Position numbers and translations under genes: made by a program
The notes under the pieces: generated by a model
The model's input: the letters and a program-made list of their open reading frames with translations, nothing else
Database searches by the model: none
Told to the model about the DNA's origin: nothing
Shown: positions 15,756 to 24,539 of the stretch, in pieces
Layout of the letters: every line of letters begins with the position of its first letter
How positions within the stretch are numbered: position 1 is the stretch's first letter
Assembly (NCBI RefSeq): GCF_006783905.1
Contig: NZ_VFPE01000001.1
Location: 1,116,001 to 1,180,000, forward strand
Length of the DNA stretch: 64,000 nucleotides
Origin: Microbacterium kyungheense
GTDB lineage: Bacteria > Actinomycetota > Actinomycetes > Actinomycetales > Microbacteriaceae
Reading direction: 5' to 3'

Positions 15756-17909
15756 ATGCCGACCACGGCACCCGCCCAGACGGCGCAGCGTCGCCGCAAG
15801 TCCTCGTCCGCGCGCCGCGACGACGAGGCCCCCATCATCCCGATCCTCGCCCGCAAGGTGCGCGAGGTCGAGGCGAAGGCCCAGCGCGGCAAGCTCGGGC
15901 CGACCAACCGCGTCAAGTTCCAGGTCATCGCGTTCCTGGTGCGCGAGGAGCGCGCCCGCGTCAAGAGCGACACCTCGCTCACCGACGCCGCCCGCGCCGA
16001 ACTGCTCAAGCGCCTCGACGGCGTCGCGACGATCCTGGCGAAGACCGCCGCACGCGACACGTCGCTCATCCAGCTGCTCGAGGTCGACCAGGCCACGTCG
16101 CCCGTCGCGCGCCGCATGCGCCGCGACTGGCTGCTCGAGTCCGGCGCCGAACTGCCGCCGGACGAGCTCATCATCACCGACGTCGCGCCCGTCGCCGCCA
16201 CCGTAGTGCCCGCCGCCCTCGCCGAGCGCCAGGTCATCCCGCCGCAGGTCGAGGCGCGCCGCGAGGCCAACCCGTTCCTCGCGCCCGACCTGACGATGCG
16301 TGCGTCCACGCAGACGCCGCGCCGACGGCTCGACAGCTGGGAGCTCATGGGCCCGCTGTACAAGGCGTTCGAGACCGGTGCCGGCGGTGGCAGCGCCACC
16401 ATGGACCTGCCGCCCGTGCCGGAGTTCGACCGCCTGTCGCCGCGCGGCCTGGAGGTCATGCCCCACCAGTCGCGCTTCCTCGAAGCCGTGCGCGCCGGGC
16501 ATCGCACGTTCCTGCTGGCCGATGAGCCGGGCCTCGGCAAGACGGCCGAGTCGGTGCTGGCGGCATCCGTCGCGAACGCCTACCCGCTGCTGGCCGTGGT
16601 GCCCAACGTCGTCAAGATGAACTGGGCGCGCGAGGTCGAGCGGTGGACGCCGCAGCGTCGCGCCACCGTCATCCAGGGCGACGGCGAGGCCATCGACGCG
16701 TTCGCCGACGTCTTCATCGTCAACTACGAGATCCTCGACCGCCACCTGTCGTGGCTGAGCTCGATCGGCCTCAAGGGCATCGTCGTCGACGAGGCGCACT
16801 TCATCAAGAACCTCACGTCGCAGCGCTCGCAGAACGTCCTGGCGCTCGCGAACCGGGTCCGCGAGCAGGTGCCGAACCCGCTGCTGCTGGCCCTCACCGG
16901 AACGCCGCTCATCAACGACGTCGAGGACTTCGACGCGATCTGGCGCTTCCTCGGGTGGACCAACGGCGAGAAGCCCGGCCCGGTGCTGATGGAGAAGCTC
17001 GACGAGACGGGGTTGACCCCCGCCGACAAGTCGTTCTACCCCGAGGCGCGCGACGCGGTCATCTCGATGGGCATCGTCCGGCGCCGCAAGAAGGACGTCG
17101 CGACCGATCTTCCCGACAAGCTCATCGCCGACCTGCCGGTCGAGCTGGACGACGAGTTCGGCCGCTCGATCCGCCAGGCCGAGCGTGAGCTCGGTGAGCG
17201 CCTGGCCGCCAAGTACCGCCGCATCATCGAGGCGCGCGGCGATCGCGGTCTCGCCCCGGGCGAGATCGACGACGACATCGTGCGCCTGGTGGCCCACAAC
17301 GAGCTCGAAGAGTCCAAGGCCGCCGGCACAGGCTCCGAGAACGTGTTCACGATGGTCCGCAAGATCGGCCAGGCCAAGGCGGTGCTCGCCGCCGACTACG
17401 CCGCGCAGCTGCAGCGCTCGGTCGGCAAGGTCGTCTTCTTCGCGAAGCACATCGACGTCATGGACGCCGCCGAGGCGCACTTCGCCGCGGCGGGCCTGAA
17501 GACGGTATCGCTGCGCGGCGACCAGGCGACAGCGGCCCGCCAGCAGGCCATCGACGCGTTCAATAACGACCCCGATGTCGGCATCGCGGTCTGCTCGCTG
17601 ACCGCCGCCGGTGTCGGCGTCAACATGCAGGCCTCGTCGAACGTCGTGCTCGCCGAGCTGTCGTGGACGGCCGCCGAGCAGACGCAGGCCATCGACCGCG
17701 TGCACCGCATCGGCCAGGACGAACCCGTCACGGCCTGGCGCATCATCGCCGCCCACACGATCGACACCAAGATCGCCGAGCTCATCGACTCGAAGCAGGG
17801 CCTCGCCGCCCGTGCGCTCGACGGCGAGGCCGTCGACCCGCAGTCGAGCGACTCGGTGCAGCTGTCGGCGCTCATGCACCTGCTGCGTCAGGCGCTCGGC
17901 GCCGCGTAA
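15756..17909 (+). CDS. SNF2-family DEAD/DEAH-box ATPase
   Basis: 717 residues. The N-terminal ~230 residues are basic to mixed-charge with no family motif. The Snf2 ATPase core starts around residue 230 (PHQSRFLEAV; Walker A DEPGLGKTAESV; motif II VVDEAHFIKN; LALTGTPLIN). The second RecA lobe ends with the typical QAIDRVHRIGQ motif VI. These proteins translocate on double-stranded DNA and remodel protein-DNA complexes or anneal/reverse forks. The core looks like the short, SMARCAL1-like bacterial type; no partner methylase or nuclease adjoins, so a restriction or defence role is not supported. Confidence 0.88.
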   Translation: MPTTAPAQTAQRRRKSSSARRDDEAPIIPILARKVREVEAKAQRGKLGPTNRVKFQVIAFLVREERARVKSDTSLTDAARAELLKRLDGVATILAKTAARDTSLIQLLEVDQATSPVARRMRRDWLLESGAELPPDELIITDVAPVAATVVPAALAERQVIPPQVEARREANPFLAPDLTMRASTQTPRRRLDSWELMGPLYKAFETGAGGGSATMDLPPVPEFDRLSPRGLEVMPHQSRFLEAVRAGHRTFLLADEPGLGKTAESVLAASVANAYPLLAVVPNVVKMNWAREVERWTPQRRATVIQGDGEAIDAFADVFIVNYEILDRHLSWLSSIGLKGIVVDEAHFIKNLTSQRSQNVLALANRVREQVPNPLLLALTGTPLINDVEDFDAIWRFLGWTNGEKPGPVLMEKLDETGLTPADKSFYPEARDAVISMGIVRRRKKDVATDLPDKLIADLPVELDDEFGRSIRQAERELGERLAAKYRRIIEARGDRGLAPGEIDDDIVRLVAHNELEESKAAGTGSENVFTMVRKIGQAKAVLAADYAAQLQRSVGKVVFFAKHIDVMDAAEAHFAAAGLKTVSLRGDQATAARQQAIDAFNNDPDVGIAVCSLTAAGVGVNMQASSNVVLAELSWTAAEQTQAIDRVHRIGQDEPVTAWRIIAAHTIDTKIAELIDSKQGLAARALDGEAVDPQSSDSVQLSALMHLLRQALGAA

Positions 17910-17917
17910 GCCCTGCG

Positions 17918-17962
17918 GAGGGATGCCGCGACGTGCCGGATCGGCAGGTCGCGGCATCCCTC
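17918..17962. terminator. Terminator hairpin after the SNF2 gene
   Basis: A perfect 15-bp stem (17918-17932 with 17948-17962; arm GAGGGATGCCGCGAC) with an inner GCCG/CGGC extension. It begins eight bases after the stop. It contains the GGATGCC core common to several terminators here. Confidence 0.8.
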
Positions 17963-17993
17963 ACCCGTCTCAGGCGCTCGCTAGGGTGTCGGG

Positions 17994-19073
17994 ATGACCA
18001 TCGACGCCGACGCGCTGCTGTCGGGACCCCGCGGACGCCGGCTGTGCCTGGAGTACGCCCTGGCCGGAAGCGTGGTCGATACGACGGGGCGGGGGCAGGA
18101 TGCCGCGACCGCCCTGTACTGGGCCGCGCTGGCTCTCGAGACGGGCGCCGTGACGCTGGTCTCCTTCAGCGAGGGCGGACACGAGCCGCCCGCGCCCCCG
18201 ACAGTGGGCGCGGCAGAAGCGGCCGCCGCCCTCGACACGATCGAGCCGGACGCACCGACCGAGGCGCTGCTCCGCGAGGCCCTCCAGCGTTCGGTGGATG
18301 CCGCCAAGTACTGGCAGCCCGCCGACGGGCGCGACGTCCTCGTCGCCCAGGACGAGCTCACCGCACCGCTGCGGCGGATCGCCGGGCTGATCGCGACCGC
18401 ACCCGCCGCGTCGTGGTGGAGAGGCCCCGTCGACCTGGCGGATCAGTGGACGACGCCGTGGGAGGGCACGGCCTGCGCCGTCGACGCGGGAGAGACGCTC
18501 GCGGCCTGGCGCGCGGCGACCCTCGCGGACGAGGCGCGGTCGGCGGCGGAGCGTCCGTCCGATCCCACCGCGAACTGGAGCGGCACGTGGTGGTCGGTGC
18601 CGCCGCATGAGCTCGTCCGGACGACGCGGTCGCTCGGGCCCGACGGGCCCGCGGGTCTGTGGTGGGTCGAGGACTCCCTCGGGCGCAACGCCGCGGTCGC
18701 GACGCCGGTGGACGCGTACCCCGCACGTGTCATCGAGCTCGACGGCCCCGAGGACTGGGCGGACCTGTGCCGGCGGCATCCCCTCGAGGTCACCGCGTCG
18801 CGACGGCACGACTGGTTCCGGGTCACGGGCCGCGACGGACGCTGGGTCGTGCCGGACTGGAGCGCAGTCGCCGTCGAGGCGGACGGCGTGCACCTCACCG
18901 TGCGCGGCTACCTGACGGCGGCCACGCGTCTCATCGACGTCGGCGACGGGGCGGCGTCGGTCCTCGGCGGCTGGAACCCCGACGAGACGTACTGGTTCCG
19001 CGGCGTGGCGGCGCGTCCGGCCGACGCCGTGCGCTGGCATCTCGTCGACGACGCGTGGCGTCGCGGCTCCTGA
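17994..19073 (+). CDS. Conserved-looking hypothetical protein
   Basis: 359 residues, cytosolic by composition, Trp-rich (about 17 Trp), without signal peptide or membrane segment. No recognisable catalytic motif. Two halves can be seen: an alpha-helical N-terminal region (1-150) and a C-terminal region rich in W/P/D segments (NWSGTWWSVPP, GLWWVEDSLG, WNPDETYWFRG). ATG 17994 is six bases after TAGGGT (17982-17987), a leaderless start. Function unknown. Confidence 0.75.
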   Translation: MTIDADALLSGPRGRRLCLEYALAGSVVDTTGRGQDAATALYWAALALETGAVTLVSFSEGGHEPPAPPTVGAAEAAAALDTIEPDAPTEALLREALQRSVDAAKYWQPADGRDVLVAQDELTAPLRRIAGLIATAPAASWWRGPVDLADQWTTPWEGTACAVDAGETLAAWRAATLADEARSAAERPSDPTANWSGTWWSVPPHELVRTTRSLGPDGPAGLWWVEDSLGRNAAVATPVDAYPARVIELDGPEDWADLCRRHPLEVTASRRHDWFRVTGRDGRWVVPDWSAVAVEADGVHLTVRGYLTAATRLIDVGDGAASVLGGWNPDETYWFRGVAARPADAVRWHLVDDAWRRGS

Positions 19074-19185
19074 ACCCCGCGCGAGGAGGCCGTGACCCGC
19101 CGTGTGGCAGGCCGCGGCATCCGGCACTAATGTCGGGGGAGGCAGCGTCGCCGTCCCTCTTCTCCCGACAGCGAGGAACACAGCT

Positions 19186-20214
19186 ATGAAGATCGGCATC
19201 CTGACGAGCGGCGGCGATTGCCCCGGACTCAACGCGGTGATCCGCGGAGTCGTGCTCAAGGGCACGACCACATATGACCTCGAGTTCGTCGGCATCCGCG
19301 ACGGCTGGCGCGGTGTCGTCGACGGCGACTTCTTTCCGCTGACCCGCCACGAGGTCAAGGGCCTCTCGAAGGTCGGAGGCACGATCCTCGGCACCTCGCG
19401 CACGAACCCCTACGAAGGCCCCCGCGGCGGCGCCGAGAACATCGCCAAGACGATGTACGGCCACCGCATCGACGGCATCATCGCGATCGGCGGCGAGGGC
19501 ACCCTGGCCGCCGCCAATCGCCTGGCGAACGACGGCATCAACGTGCTGGGCGTGCCCAAGACGATCGACAACGACCTGCGCGCCACCGACTACTCGTTCG
19601 GCTTCGACACCGCCGTCAACATCGCGACGGACGCGATGGACCGTCTGCGCACCACCGGCGACTCGCACCAGCGCTGCATGGTCGCCGAGGTCATGGGCCG
19701 CCACGTCGGCTGGATCGCGCTGCACGCCGGCATGGCCGCCGGCGCGCACGCGATCTGCATCCCCGAGGTCCCGATGTCGATCGACGAGATCGCCGACCTC
19801 GTCACCAAGGCCCACGACCGCGGACGTGCGCCGCTGGTCGTCGTGTCCGAGGGCTTCACGCTCACCGGGATGGACGAGGCGTACAGCGACAAGGGCCTCG
19901 ACGCCTTCAACCGCCCGCGCCTCGGCGGCATCGGCGAGGTGCTCGCCCCTGAGATCGAGCGGCTGACCGGCATCGAGACCCGCTCCACCGTGCTCGGACA
20001 CATCCAGCGCGGCGGCTCGCCCTCCGGCTTCGACCGGGTGCTCGCCACGCGCCTGGGCCTCCACGCCGCCGACGCCGTCGTCGACGGCGCGTGGGGCCAG
20101 ATGGTCGCGATGCGCGGCACCGACATCGTCCGCGTCCCGTTCGCCGACGCGCTCGGCGAGCTCAACACGGTGCCCCTCTACCGCTACGAAGAGGCCGCCG
20201 CCCTCTTCGGCTGA
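19186..20214 (+). CDS. pfkA: 6-phosphofructokinase
   Basis: 342 residues of the PfkA family: GILTSGGDCPGLNAVIRG, GGEGTLAAA, the PKTIDNDL catalytic loop, MGRHVGW, LGHIQRGGSP. Residue 105 is Gly (as in ATP enzymes) while residue 125 is Lys (as in pyrophosphate enzymes), the combination of the actinobacterial group III PFKs that use ATP. It commits fructose-6-phosphate to glycolysis. ATG 19186 has GAGGA nine bases upstream. A TAATGT -10 box (19128-19133) gives a ~45-base leader. Confidence 0.95.
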   Translation: MKIGILTSGGDCPGLNAVIRGVVLKGTTTYDLEFVGIRDGWRGVVDGDFFPLTRHEVKGLSKVGGTILGTSRTNPYEGPRGGAENIAKTMYGHRIDGIIAIGGEGTLAAANRLANDGINVLGVPKTIDNDLRATDYSFGFDTAVNIATDAMDRLRTTGDSHQRCMVAEVMGRHVGWIALHAGMAAGAHAICIPEVPMSIDEIADLVTKAHDRGRAPLVVVSEGFTLTGMDEAYSDKGLDAFNRPRLGGIGEVLAPEIERLTGIETRSTVLGHIQRGGSPSGFDRVLATRLGLHAADAVVDGAWGQMVAMRGTDIVRVPFADALGELNTVPLYRYEEAAALFG

Positions 20215-20225
20215 TCCGGCCTGTG

Positions 20226-20260
20226 GAGAGTGGATGCCTCGCCCCGAGGCATCCACTCTC
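20226..20260. terminator. Terminator hairpin after pfkA
   Basis: A perfect 15-bp stem (20226-20240 with 20246-20260; arm GAGAGTGGATGCCTC) with a five-base loop and a T-rich tail (TCGGCTCTGTTCTGTT). It carries the GGATGCC core. Confidence 0.85.
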
Positions 20261-20284
20261 TCGGCTCTGTTCTGTTCCGCCCGT

Positions 20285-20361
20285 CCGAGATCAGGAGATC
20301 TCGCCGACGCAGGACGTTTCTGGCGGAATCGTCCTGTCCACGCCAGATCTCCTGATCTGGG
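20285..20361. repeat. Nested double-stem palindrome between pfkA and the oligopeptidase gene
   Basis: Outer arms 20285-20304 and 20342-20361 (18 of 20 pairs, core AGATCAGGAGATCT). Inside is a second pair, CAGGACG/CGTCCTG, around a 13-base loop. Its nested design matches the element at 1480-1568, and both contain GCAGGACGT. It sits between convergent genes that already have a separate terminator, so it is extra sequence and not just a terminator. Confidence 0.75.
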
Positions 20362-20415
20362 AGAGAGCGGCCGTCACCCGCGCCGCGCCGGCTCTGCCTG
20401 CCCCAGCCCTGGCGA

Positions 20416-20481
20416 GTGGATGCCTCGGCCCGCCGTGGTGGATGCCTCGGCCCGCCGTCACCGGCACGTCGAGGCATCCAC
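20416..20481. repeat. Tandem 22-base repeat with inverted partner
   Basis: GTGGATGCCTCGGCCCGCCGT occurs at 20416-20436 and again at 20438-20458. The inverted arm GAGGCATCCAC follows at 20471-20481. It looks like a duplicated terminator arm for the minus-strand oligopeptidase gene. Confidence 0.65.
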
Positions 20482-20497
20482 GGGCCGAAGTCGGGGC

Positions 20498-22642
20498 TCA
20501 GGCGTCCGCGACGCCGAGGACGTCGAGCAGCCAGGCGAGCTCGAACGCCCGCTCGCGCCAGGCGTTGTAGCGGCCCGAGACGCCGCCGTGTCCGGCGACC
20601 ATCTCGCACTTGAGCAGGGCGTCGGCGCCCACCTCGCGCAGGCGCGCGACCCACTTGGCGGGCTCGACGTACAGCACGCGCGTGTCGTTGAGCGAGGTCA
20701 CCGCGAGGATGCGCGGGTACTGAACATCGGCACGCACGTTCTCGTAGGGCGAGTACGACTTCATGTACGCGTACACCTCGGGGTCGTGCAGCGGGTCGCC
20801 CCACTCGTCCCACTCGATCACCGTGAGCGGCAGCGACGGGTCGAGGATCGTCGTGAGCGCGTCGACGAACGGCACGTCGGCGAGCACGCCGGCGAACAGC
20901 TCGGGTGCGAGGTTGGCGACCGCGCCCATCAGCAGGCCCCCGGCGGAGCCGCCCTCGGCGACCAGCTGCGAAGCCGTCGTGTACCCGTGGTCGATGAGGT
21001 GCAGCGCGCTGTCGACGAAGTCGGTGAACGTGTTGCGCTTGGCGAGGAGCTTGCCGTCCTCGTACCACTGGCGTCCCATCTCGCCGCCGCCGCGCACGTG
21101 GGCGACGGCGAACACGACGCCGCGGTCGAGCTCCGACAGGCGCGGAACCGAGAAGCCCGGCTCGATCGAGTGCTCGTACGAGCCGTAGCCGTAGAGGTGG
21201 ACGGGCCGCGGCGCGACGCCGGCATCGCCGAAGGACCGCTTGTAGACGAGCGAGATCGGGATCTGGGTGCCGTCCTGGGCGGTCGCCCACACGCGCTCCT
21301 GCGCGTACGCGGACGGGTCGTAGCCGCCGAGCACCGGCTGGCGCTTGCGCAGGTGCAGCTCGCGTGTCGCGACGTCGAGGTCGTACACGGTGCCGGGGGT
21401 GACGAAGGAGCCGTAGCCGAGGCGCAGCAGGGGAGGCGCCCACTCGGGGTTGCCGCCGGTGCCCACCGAGTACAGCGGCTCGTCGAACGCGATCTCGTCG
21501 ACGGAGCCGTCCGCGTACGACAGCATGCCGAGCCGCGCGAGACCGCCGCGCCGGTACCCCACGACGCCCCAGTCGCGGAACGTCGAGACGCCCAGCAGGC
21601 GCTCGCCGGGACGGTGGGGGATCACGACCTCGCGTGCTCCGGAGGGGTCGGATGCCGCCACCCGGACGAGCTCGAAGTCCAGGGCTCCGTCGTTGTGGAG
21701 GATGAACAGCACGTCCTCGCCGTCGACGACGGCGTGCTCGGAGTCGTACTCGACGCCCTCGACGCGCGGCCAGACGACGCGCGGCTGCCCTCGGAGATCA
21801 GACGCGTCCAGCAGCCATTCCTCGCTCGTGATGGACGAGCCGAGACCGATCACGAGGAACCGGTCGCTGCGGGTGAATCCGGCGCCCACCCAGTACTTCT
21901 CGTCGGGCTCGTGGAAGAGCTTCGCGTCGTCCTCGACGGGCGTGCCCAGCTCGTGCAGCCACACGGTGTCGGGCCGCCAGGCGTCGTCGACCGTGGTGTA
22001 GACGATGAACCGGCCGTCGGGCGAGAATGTCGCACCGGCGAACGTGTCGGGGATCACGTCGGGGAGGTCGGCGCCGGTCTCGAGGTCGCGCACGCGCACC
22101 GTGTACCGCTCGTCGCCCGCGACGTCGACGCCGTAGAGCATCAGCCGCGCATCGTTCGAGACCTCGAAGCTGCCCAGCGAGAAGAACTCGCTGCCCTCGG
22201 CTTCGGCGTTGCTGTCGAGCAGGATCTGCTCGCCCGGCACCTCGGTGTCGGCGCTCAGCGAGGGCGGCGTCCAGTCGTCCGGCGAGGCCAGTGGAGCACG
22301 GCACTGGATGCCGTACTGCTTGCCTTCGATCGTGCGGCCGTAGTACCACCAGTCCCCGCGGCGCGTGGGCACCGAGAGGTCGGTCTCGAGCGTGCGGCCC
22401 TTGATCTCGTCGAAGATGCGCTGGCGCAGGCCGTCGAGGTGGGCGGTGCGCTGCTGCGTGTACGCGTTCTCGGCCTCGAGGTGCGCGATGACCTCCGCGT
22501 CCTCCTTCGCGCGGAACCATTCGTAGCGGTCTTCGACGTCGTCGCCGTGATGCGAACGGACAGTCGCGCGGATCGCGGCGACGGGAGGGTGGATGCCGTC
22601 GTCAGGCGTGGACGGGGCGGAAGCGGAGCCTGAGAGAGTCAC
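20498..22642 (-). CDS. ptrB: Oligopeptidase B-like prolyl oligopeptidase family peptidase
   Basis: 714 residues: an N-terminal beta-propeller (about 75-420) that screens substrate size, then the alpha/beta hydrolase domain. The catalytic Ser is S566 in EGGSAGGLLMG; the Asp is in VTSLNDTRVLYVEPAKWVARL and the His in GHGGVSGRY. It cleaves short peptides after basic residues in the cytosol; there is no signal peptide. GTG 22642 is six bases after TAGCGT (22649-22654, minus strand), a leaderless start. It is convergent with pfkA. Confidence 0.92.
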   Translation of the reverse strand: MTLSGSASAPSTPDDGIHPPVAAIRATVRSHHGDDVEDRYEWFRAKEDAEVIAHLEAENAYTQQRTAHLDGLRQRIFDEIKGRTLETDLSVPTRRGDWWYYGRTIEGKQYGIQCRAPLASPDDWTPPSLSADTEVPGEQILLDSNAEAEGSEFFSLGSFEVSNDARLMLYGVDVAGDERYTVRVRDLETGADLPDVIPDTFAGATFSPDGRFIVYTTVDDAWRPDTVWLHELGTPVEDDAKLFHEPDEKYWVGAGFTRSDRFLVIGLGSSITSEEWLLDASDLRGQPRVVWPRVEGVEYDSEHAVVDGEDVLFILHNDGALDFELVRVAASDPSGAREVVIPHRPGERLLGVSTFRDWGVVGYRRGGLARLGMLSYADGSVDEIAFDEPLYSVGTGGNPEWAPPLLRLGYGSFVTPGTVYDLDVATRELHLRKRQPVLGGYDPSAYAQERVWATAQDGTQIPISLVYKRSFGDAGVAPRPVHLYGYGSYEHSIEPGFSVPRLSELDRGVVFAVAHVRGGGEMGRQWYEDGKLLAKRNTFTDFVDSALHLIDHGYTTASQLVAEGGSAGGLLMGAVANLAPELFAGVLADVPFVDALTTILDPSLPLTVIEWDEWGDPLHDPEVYAYMKSYSPYENVRADVQYPRILAVTSLNDTRVLYVEPAKWVARLREVGADALLKCEMVAGHGGVSGRYNAWRERAFELAWLLDVLGVADA

Positions 22643-22798
22643 CGTTCCACGCTAACCGCTGCGTCGAGTTGATCGGCAGTTCCGCGTTGTAGGATTCTCG
22701 TGGCCGGTTGCCGGTTCCTTACGTCCTGGTGAACTCTTCGTTCGTCGCGCCGATCCCGTCGGCATTTCCTTCTCCCACCCCCTCTCGGAAAGCGAACG

Positions 22799-24163
22799 GT
22801 GGAATCCGCAGCCCTGATCGTCGTTCTGGTCATCGCTCTCGCGCTCTTCTTCGACTTCACGAACGGCTTCCACGACACCGCGAATGCGATGGCGACGCCG
22901 ATCGCGACCGGTGCGCTCAAGCCCAAGGTGGCGGTGCTGCTCGCAGCCTGCCTGAACCTGGTGGGCGCGTTCCTGTCGACCGAGGTGTCCAAGACGATCT
23001 CGCACGGCATCATCAACGAAGACGCCATCACGAGTTCCGAGATGCTCCCGATCATCTTCGCGGGACTCATCGGCGCCATCACCTGGAACATGCTGACGTG
23101 GCTGCTGGGTCTTCCGTCGAGCTCCTCGCACGCGCTGTTCGGCGGCCTCATCGGGGCGACGATCGTCGGCACCATGTCGCTCGCGTCGATCAACTTCGGC
23201 GAGGTGCTGAGCAAGGTCGTGCTGCCGGCCGTCATCGCGCCTTTCACGGCCGGCCTCATCGCCTTCGCGGCGACGCGCCTCGCGTACCTGCTCACTCGGC
23301 GGTACGACGGCAAGCCCGACGGGCGTGACGGCTTCCGCTGGGGACAGATCTTCACGTCGTCTCTCGTCGCGCTCGCGCACGGCACCAACGACGCCCAGAA
23401 GACGATGGGCGTCATCACCCTGACGCTCATCGTGGCGGGCTGGCAGAGCCAGTCGCAGGAGGACCCGTACACGTGGGTGATCTTCGCGTGCGCGTTCGCG
23501 ATCGCCCTGGGCACGTACGTCGGCGGCTGGCGCATCATCCGCACGCTCGGCAAGGGCCTCACCGACGTCAAGCCGGCGCAGGGCTTCTCGGCCGAGACGG
23601 CGACGGCCTCGACCATCCTCGCCTCCAGCTACTTCGGCTTTGCGCTGTCGACCACGCAGGTCGCGTCGGGCTCGGTGATCGGCTCCGGTCTCGGCCGCCG
23701 CGGCTCGAAGGTGCGCTGGCGCACGGTGGGGCGCATCGCGATCGGCTGGCTCCTGACGCTCCCCGCCGCCGGCGCCGTGGGTGCGGTCGCGGCGCTCATC
23801 GTCACGTGGCTCGGCGGCTGGGGCGTCCTCATCGATGCGATCCTCGCCGTCGTCATCATCGTCGGGCTGTTCCTGCGGTCGCGTCGCGACGAGGTCAACG
23901 CCAGCAACGCCATGAGCGAGGTGGCCGACTCGGGCCTGGCCGTCAAGGTCAAGCGCAACCCGCCGCCCACGCGCCGCCAGCGCCGCATCGCACGCGAAGA
24001 GGCCCGCGTCCGCGCCGAGGAGGAGGCGCGTGCGAAGGCCGAGGCCAAGGCCGCGGCGAAGGCGAAGGCGAAGGCCGACGCCAAGGCCGCGGGGGAGCGT
24101 TCGAAGGCGGATGCCGCCGGCAAGGCCGCGGCCCGCTCGAACAGGGAAGGCGACAAGAAGTGA
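22799..24163 (+). CDS. pit: Low-affinity inorganic phosphate transporter (PiT family)
   Basis: 454 residues with about ten membrane segments and the two inverted PiT signatures: DFTNGFHDTANAMATPIATGAL near the N-terminus and ALAHGTNDAQKTMG in the middle. It imports phosphate with a cation. The C-terminal ~65 residues form a soluble tail almost made of Ala, Lys, Arg and Glu, probably a long charged helix. GTG 22799 is used; the frame is closed just upstream. The stop overlaps the next gene (GTGA), implying a two-gene unit. Confidence 0.93.
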   Translation: MESAALIVVLVIALALFFDFTNGFHDTANAMATPIATGALKPKVAVLLAACLNLVGAFLSTEVSKTISHGIINEDAITSSEMLPIIFAGLIGAITWNMLTWLLGLPSSSSHALFGGLIGATIVGTMSLASINFGEVLSKVVLPAVIAPFTAGLIAFAATRLAYLLTRRYDGKPDGRDGFRWGQIFTSSLVALAHGTNDAQKTMGVITLTLIVAGWQSQSQEDPYTWVIFACAFAIALGTYVGGWRIIRTLGKGLTDVKPAQGFSAETATASTILASSYFGFALSTTQVASGSVIGSGLGRRGSKVRWRTVGRIAIGWLLTLPAAGAVGAVAALIVTWLGGWGVLIDAILAVVIIVGLFLRSRRDEVNASNAMSEVADSGLAVKVKRNPPPTRRQRRIAREEARVRAEEEARAKAEAKAAAKAKAKADAKAAGERSKADAAGKAAARSNREGDKK

Positions 24164-24492
24164 TCGAGATCGACTGGCTCGCCTTCGTCCAGGTATTCGT
24201 GGCCGCGCTCATCGCGTCGCTGCTCGTCGTCGGCTTCTACGCCATCGCGGTGCGTCTGCTGGTGCGCGCCGGACGCGTGCCTGTTGTCGCGCCCGCGGAG
24301 TTCACGGACGCCATCACCGTCATCTCCGAGAAGGAGGCGCGCCGTGCCGAGAAGGCTGCGGCGAAGGCGGCCAAGAAGTCCCCGCTCACCGACGGGCAGA
24401 AGCGGTTCGCGCTCGTGGGCGCCTACGCGTCGTTCGGGATGTGCGGGCTCGCCGTCCTGGGCGGACTGCTGCTGATCATCTTCGGGCACTGA
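24160..24492 (+). CDS. Small membrane protein coupled to the phosphate transporter
   Basis: 110 residues: membrane segment about 8-32, a polar middle with a Lys/Ala/Glu-rich helix (SEKEARRAEKAAAKAAKKS), and a second membrane segment about 86-107. It overlaps the transporter gene by four bases. The charged helix resembles the transporter's own tail, so a physical partnership is possible. Family not recognised. Confidence 0.75.
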   Translation: MIEIDWLAFVQVFVAALIASLLVVGFYAIAVRLLVRAGRVPVVAPAEFTDAITVISEKEARRAEKAAAKAAKKSPLTDGQKRFALVGAYASFGMCGLAVLGGLLLIIFGH

Positions 24493-24539
24493 CCGGCGCC
24501 CCGCCGACGGGTGTCGGGCGCACGGCCTAATCTGGGGTC

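Noticed and set aside
15756..17909. The SNF2 ATPase as part of a defence or restriction island
   Set aside because: Neighbours are a lipoprotein, a hypothetical protein and pfkA; there is no methylase, nuclease, PglZ or DISARM-type partner.
15708..17957. A 749-codon frame antisense to the SNF2 gene
   Set aside because: The SNF2 motifs on the plus strand are decisive.
20234..22633. A 799-codon frame antisense to the oligopeptidase gene
   Set aside because: The opposite strand has a full Ser-Asp-His peptidase; the plus frame shows only shadow composition.
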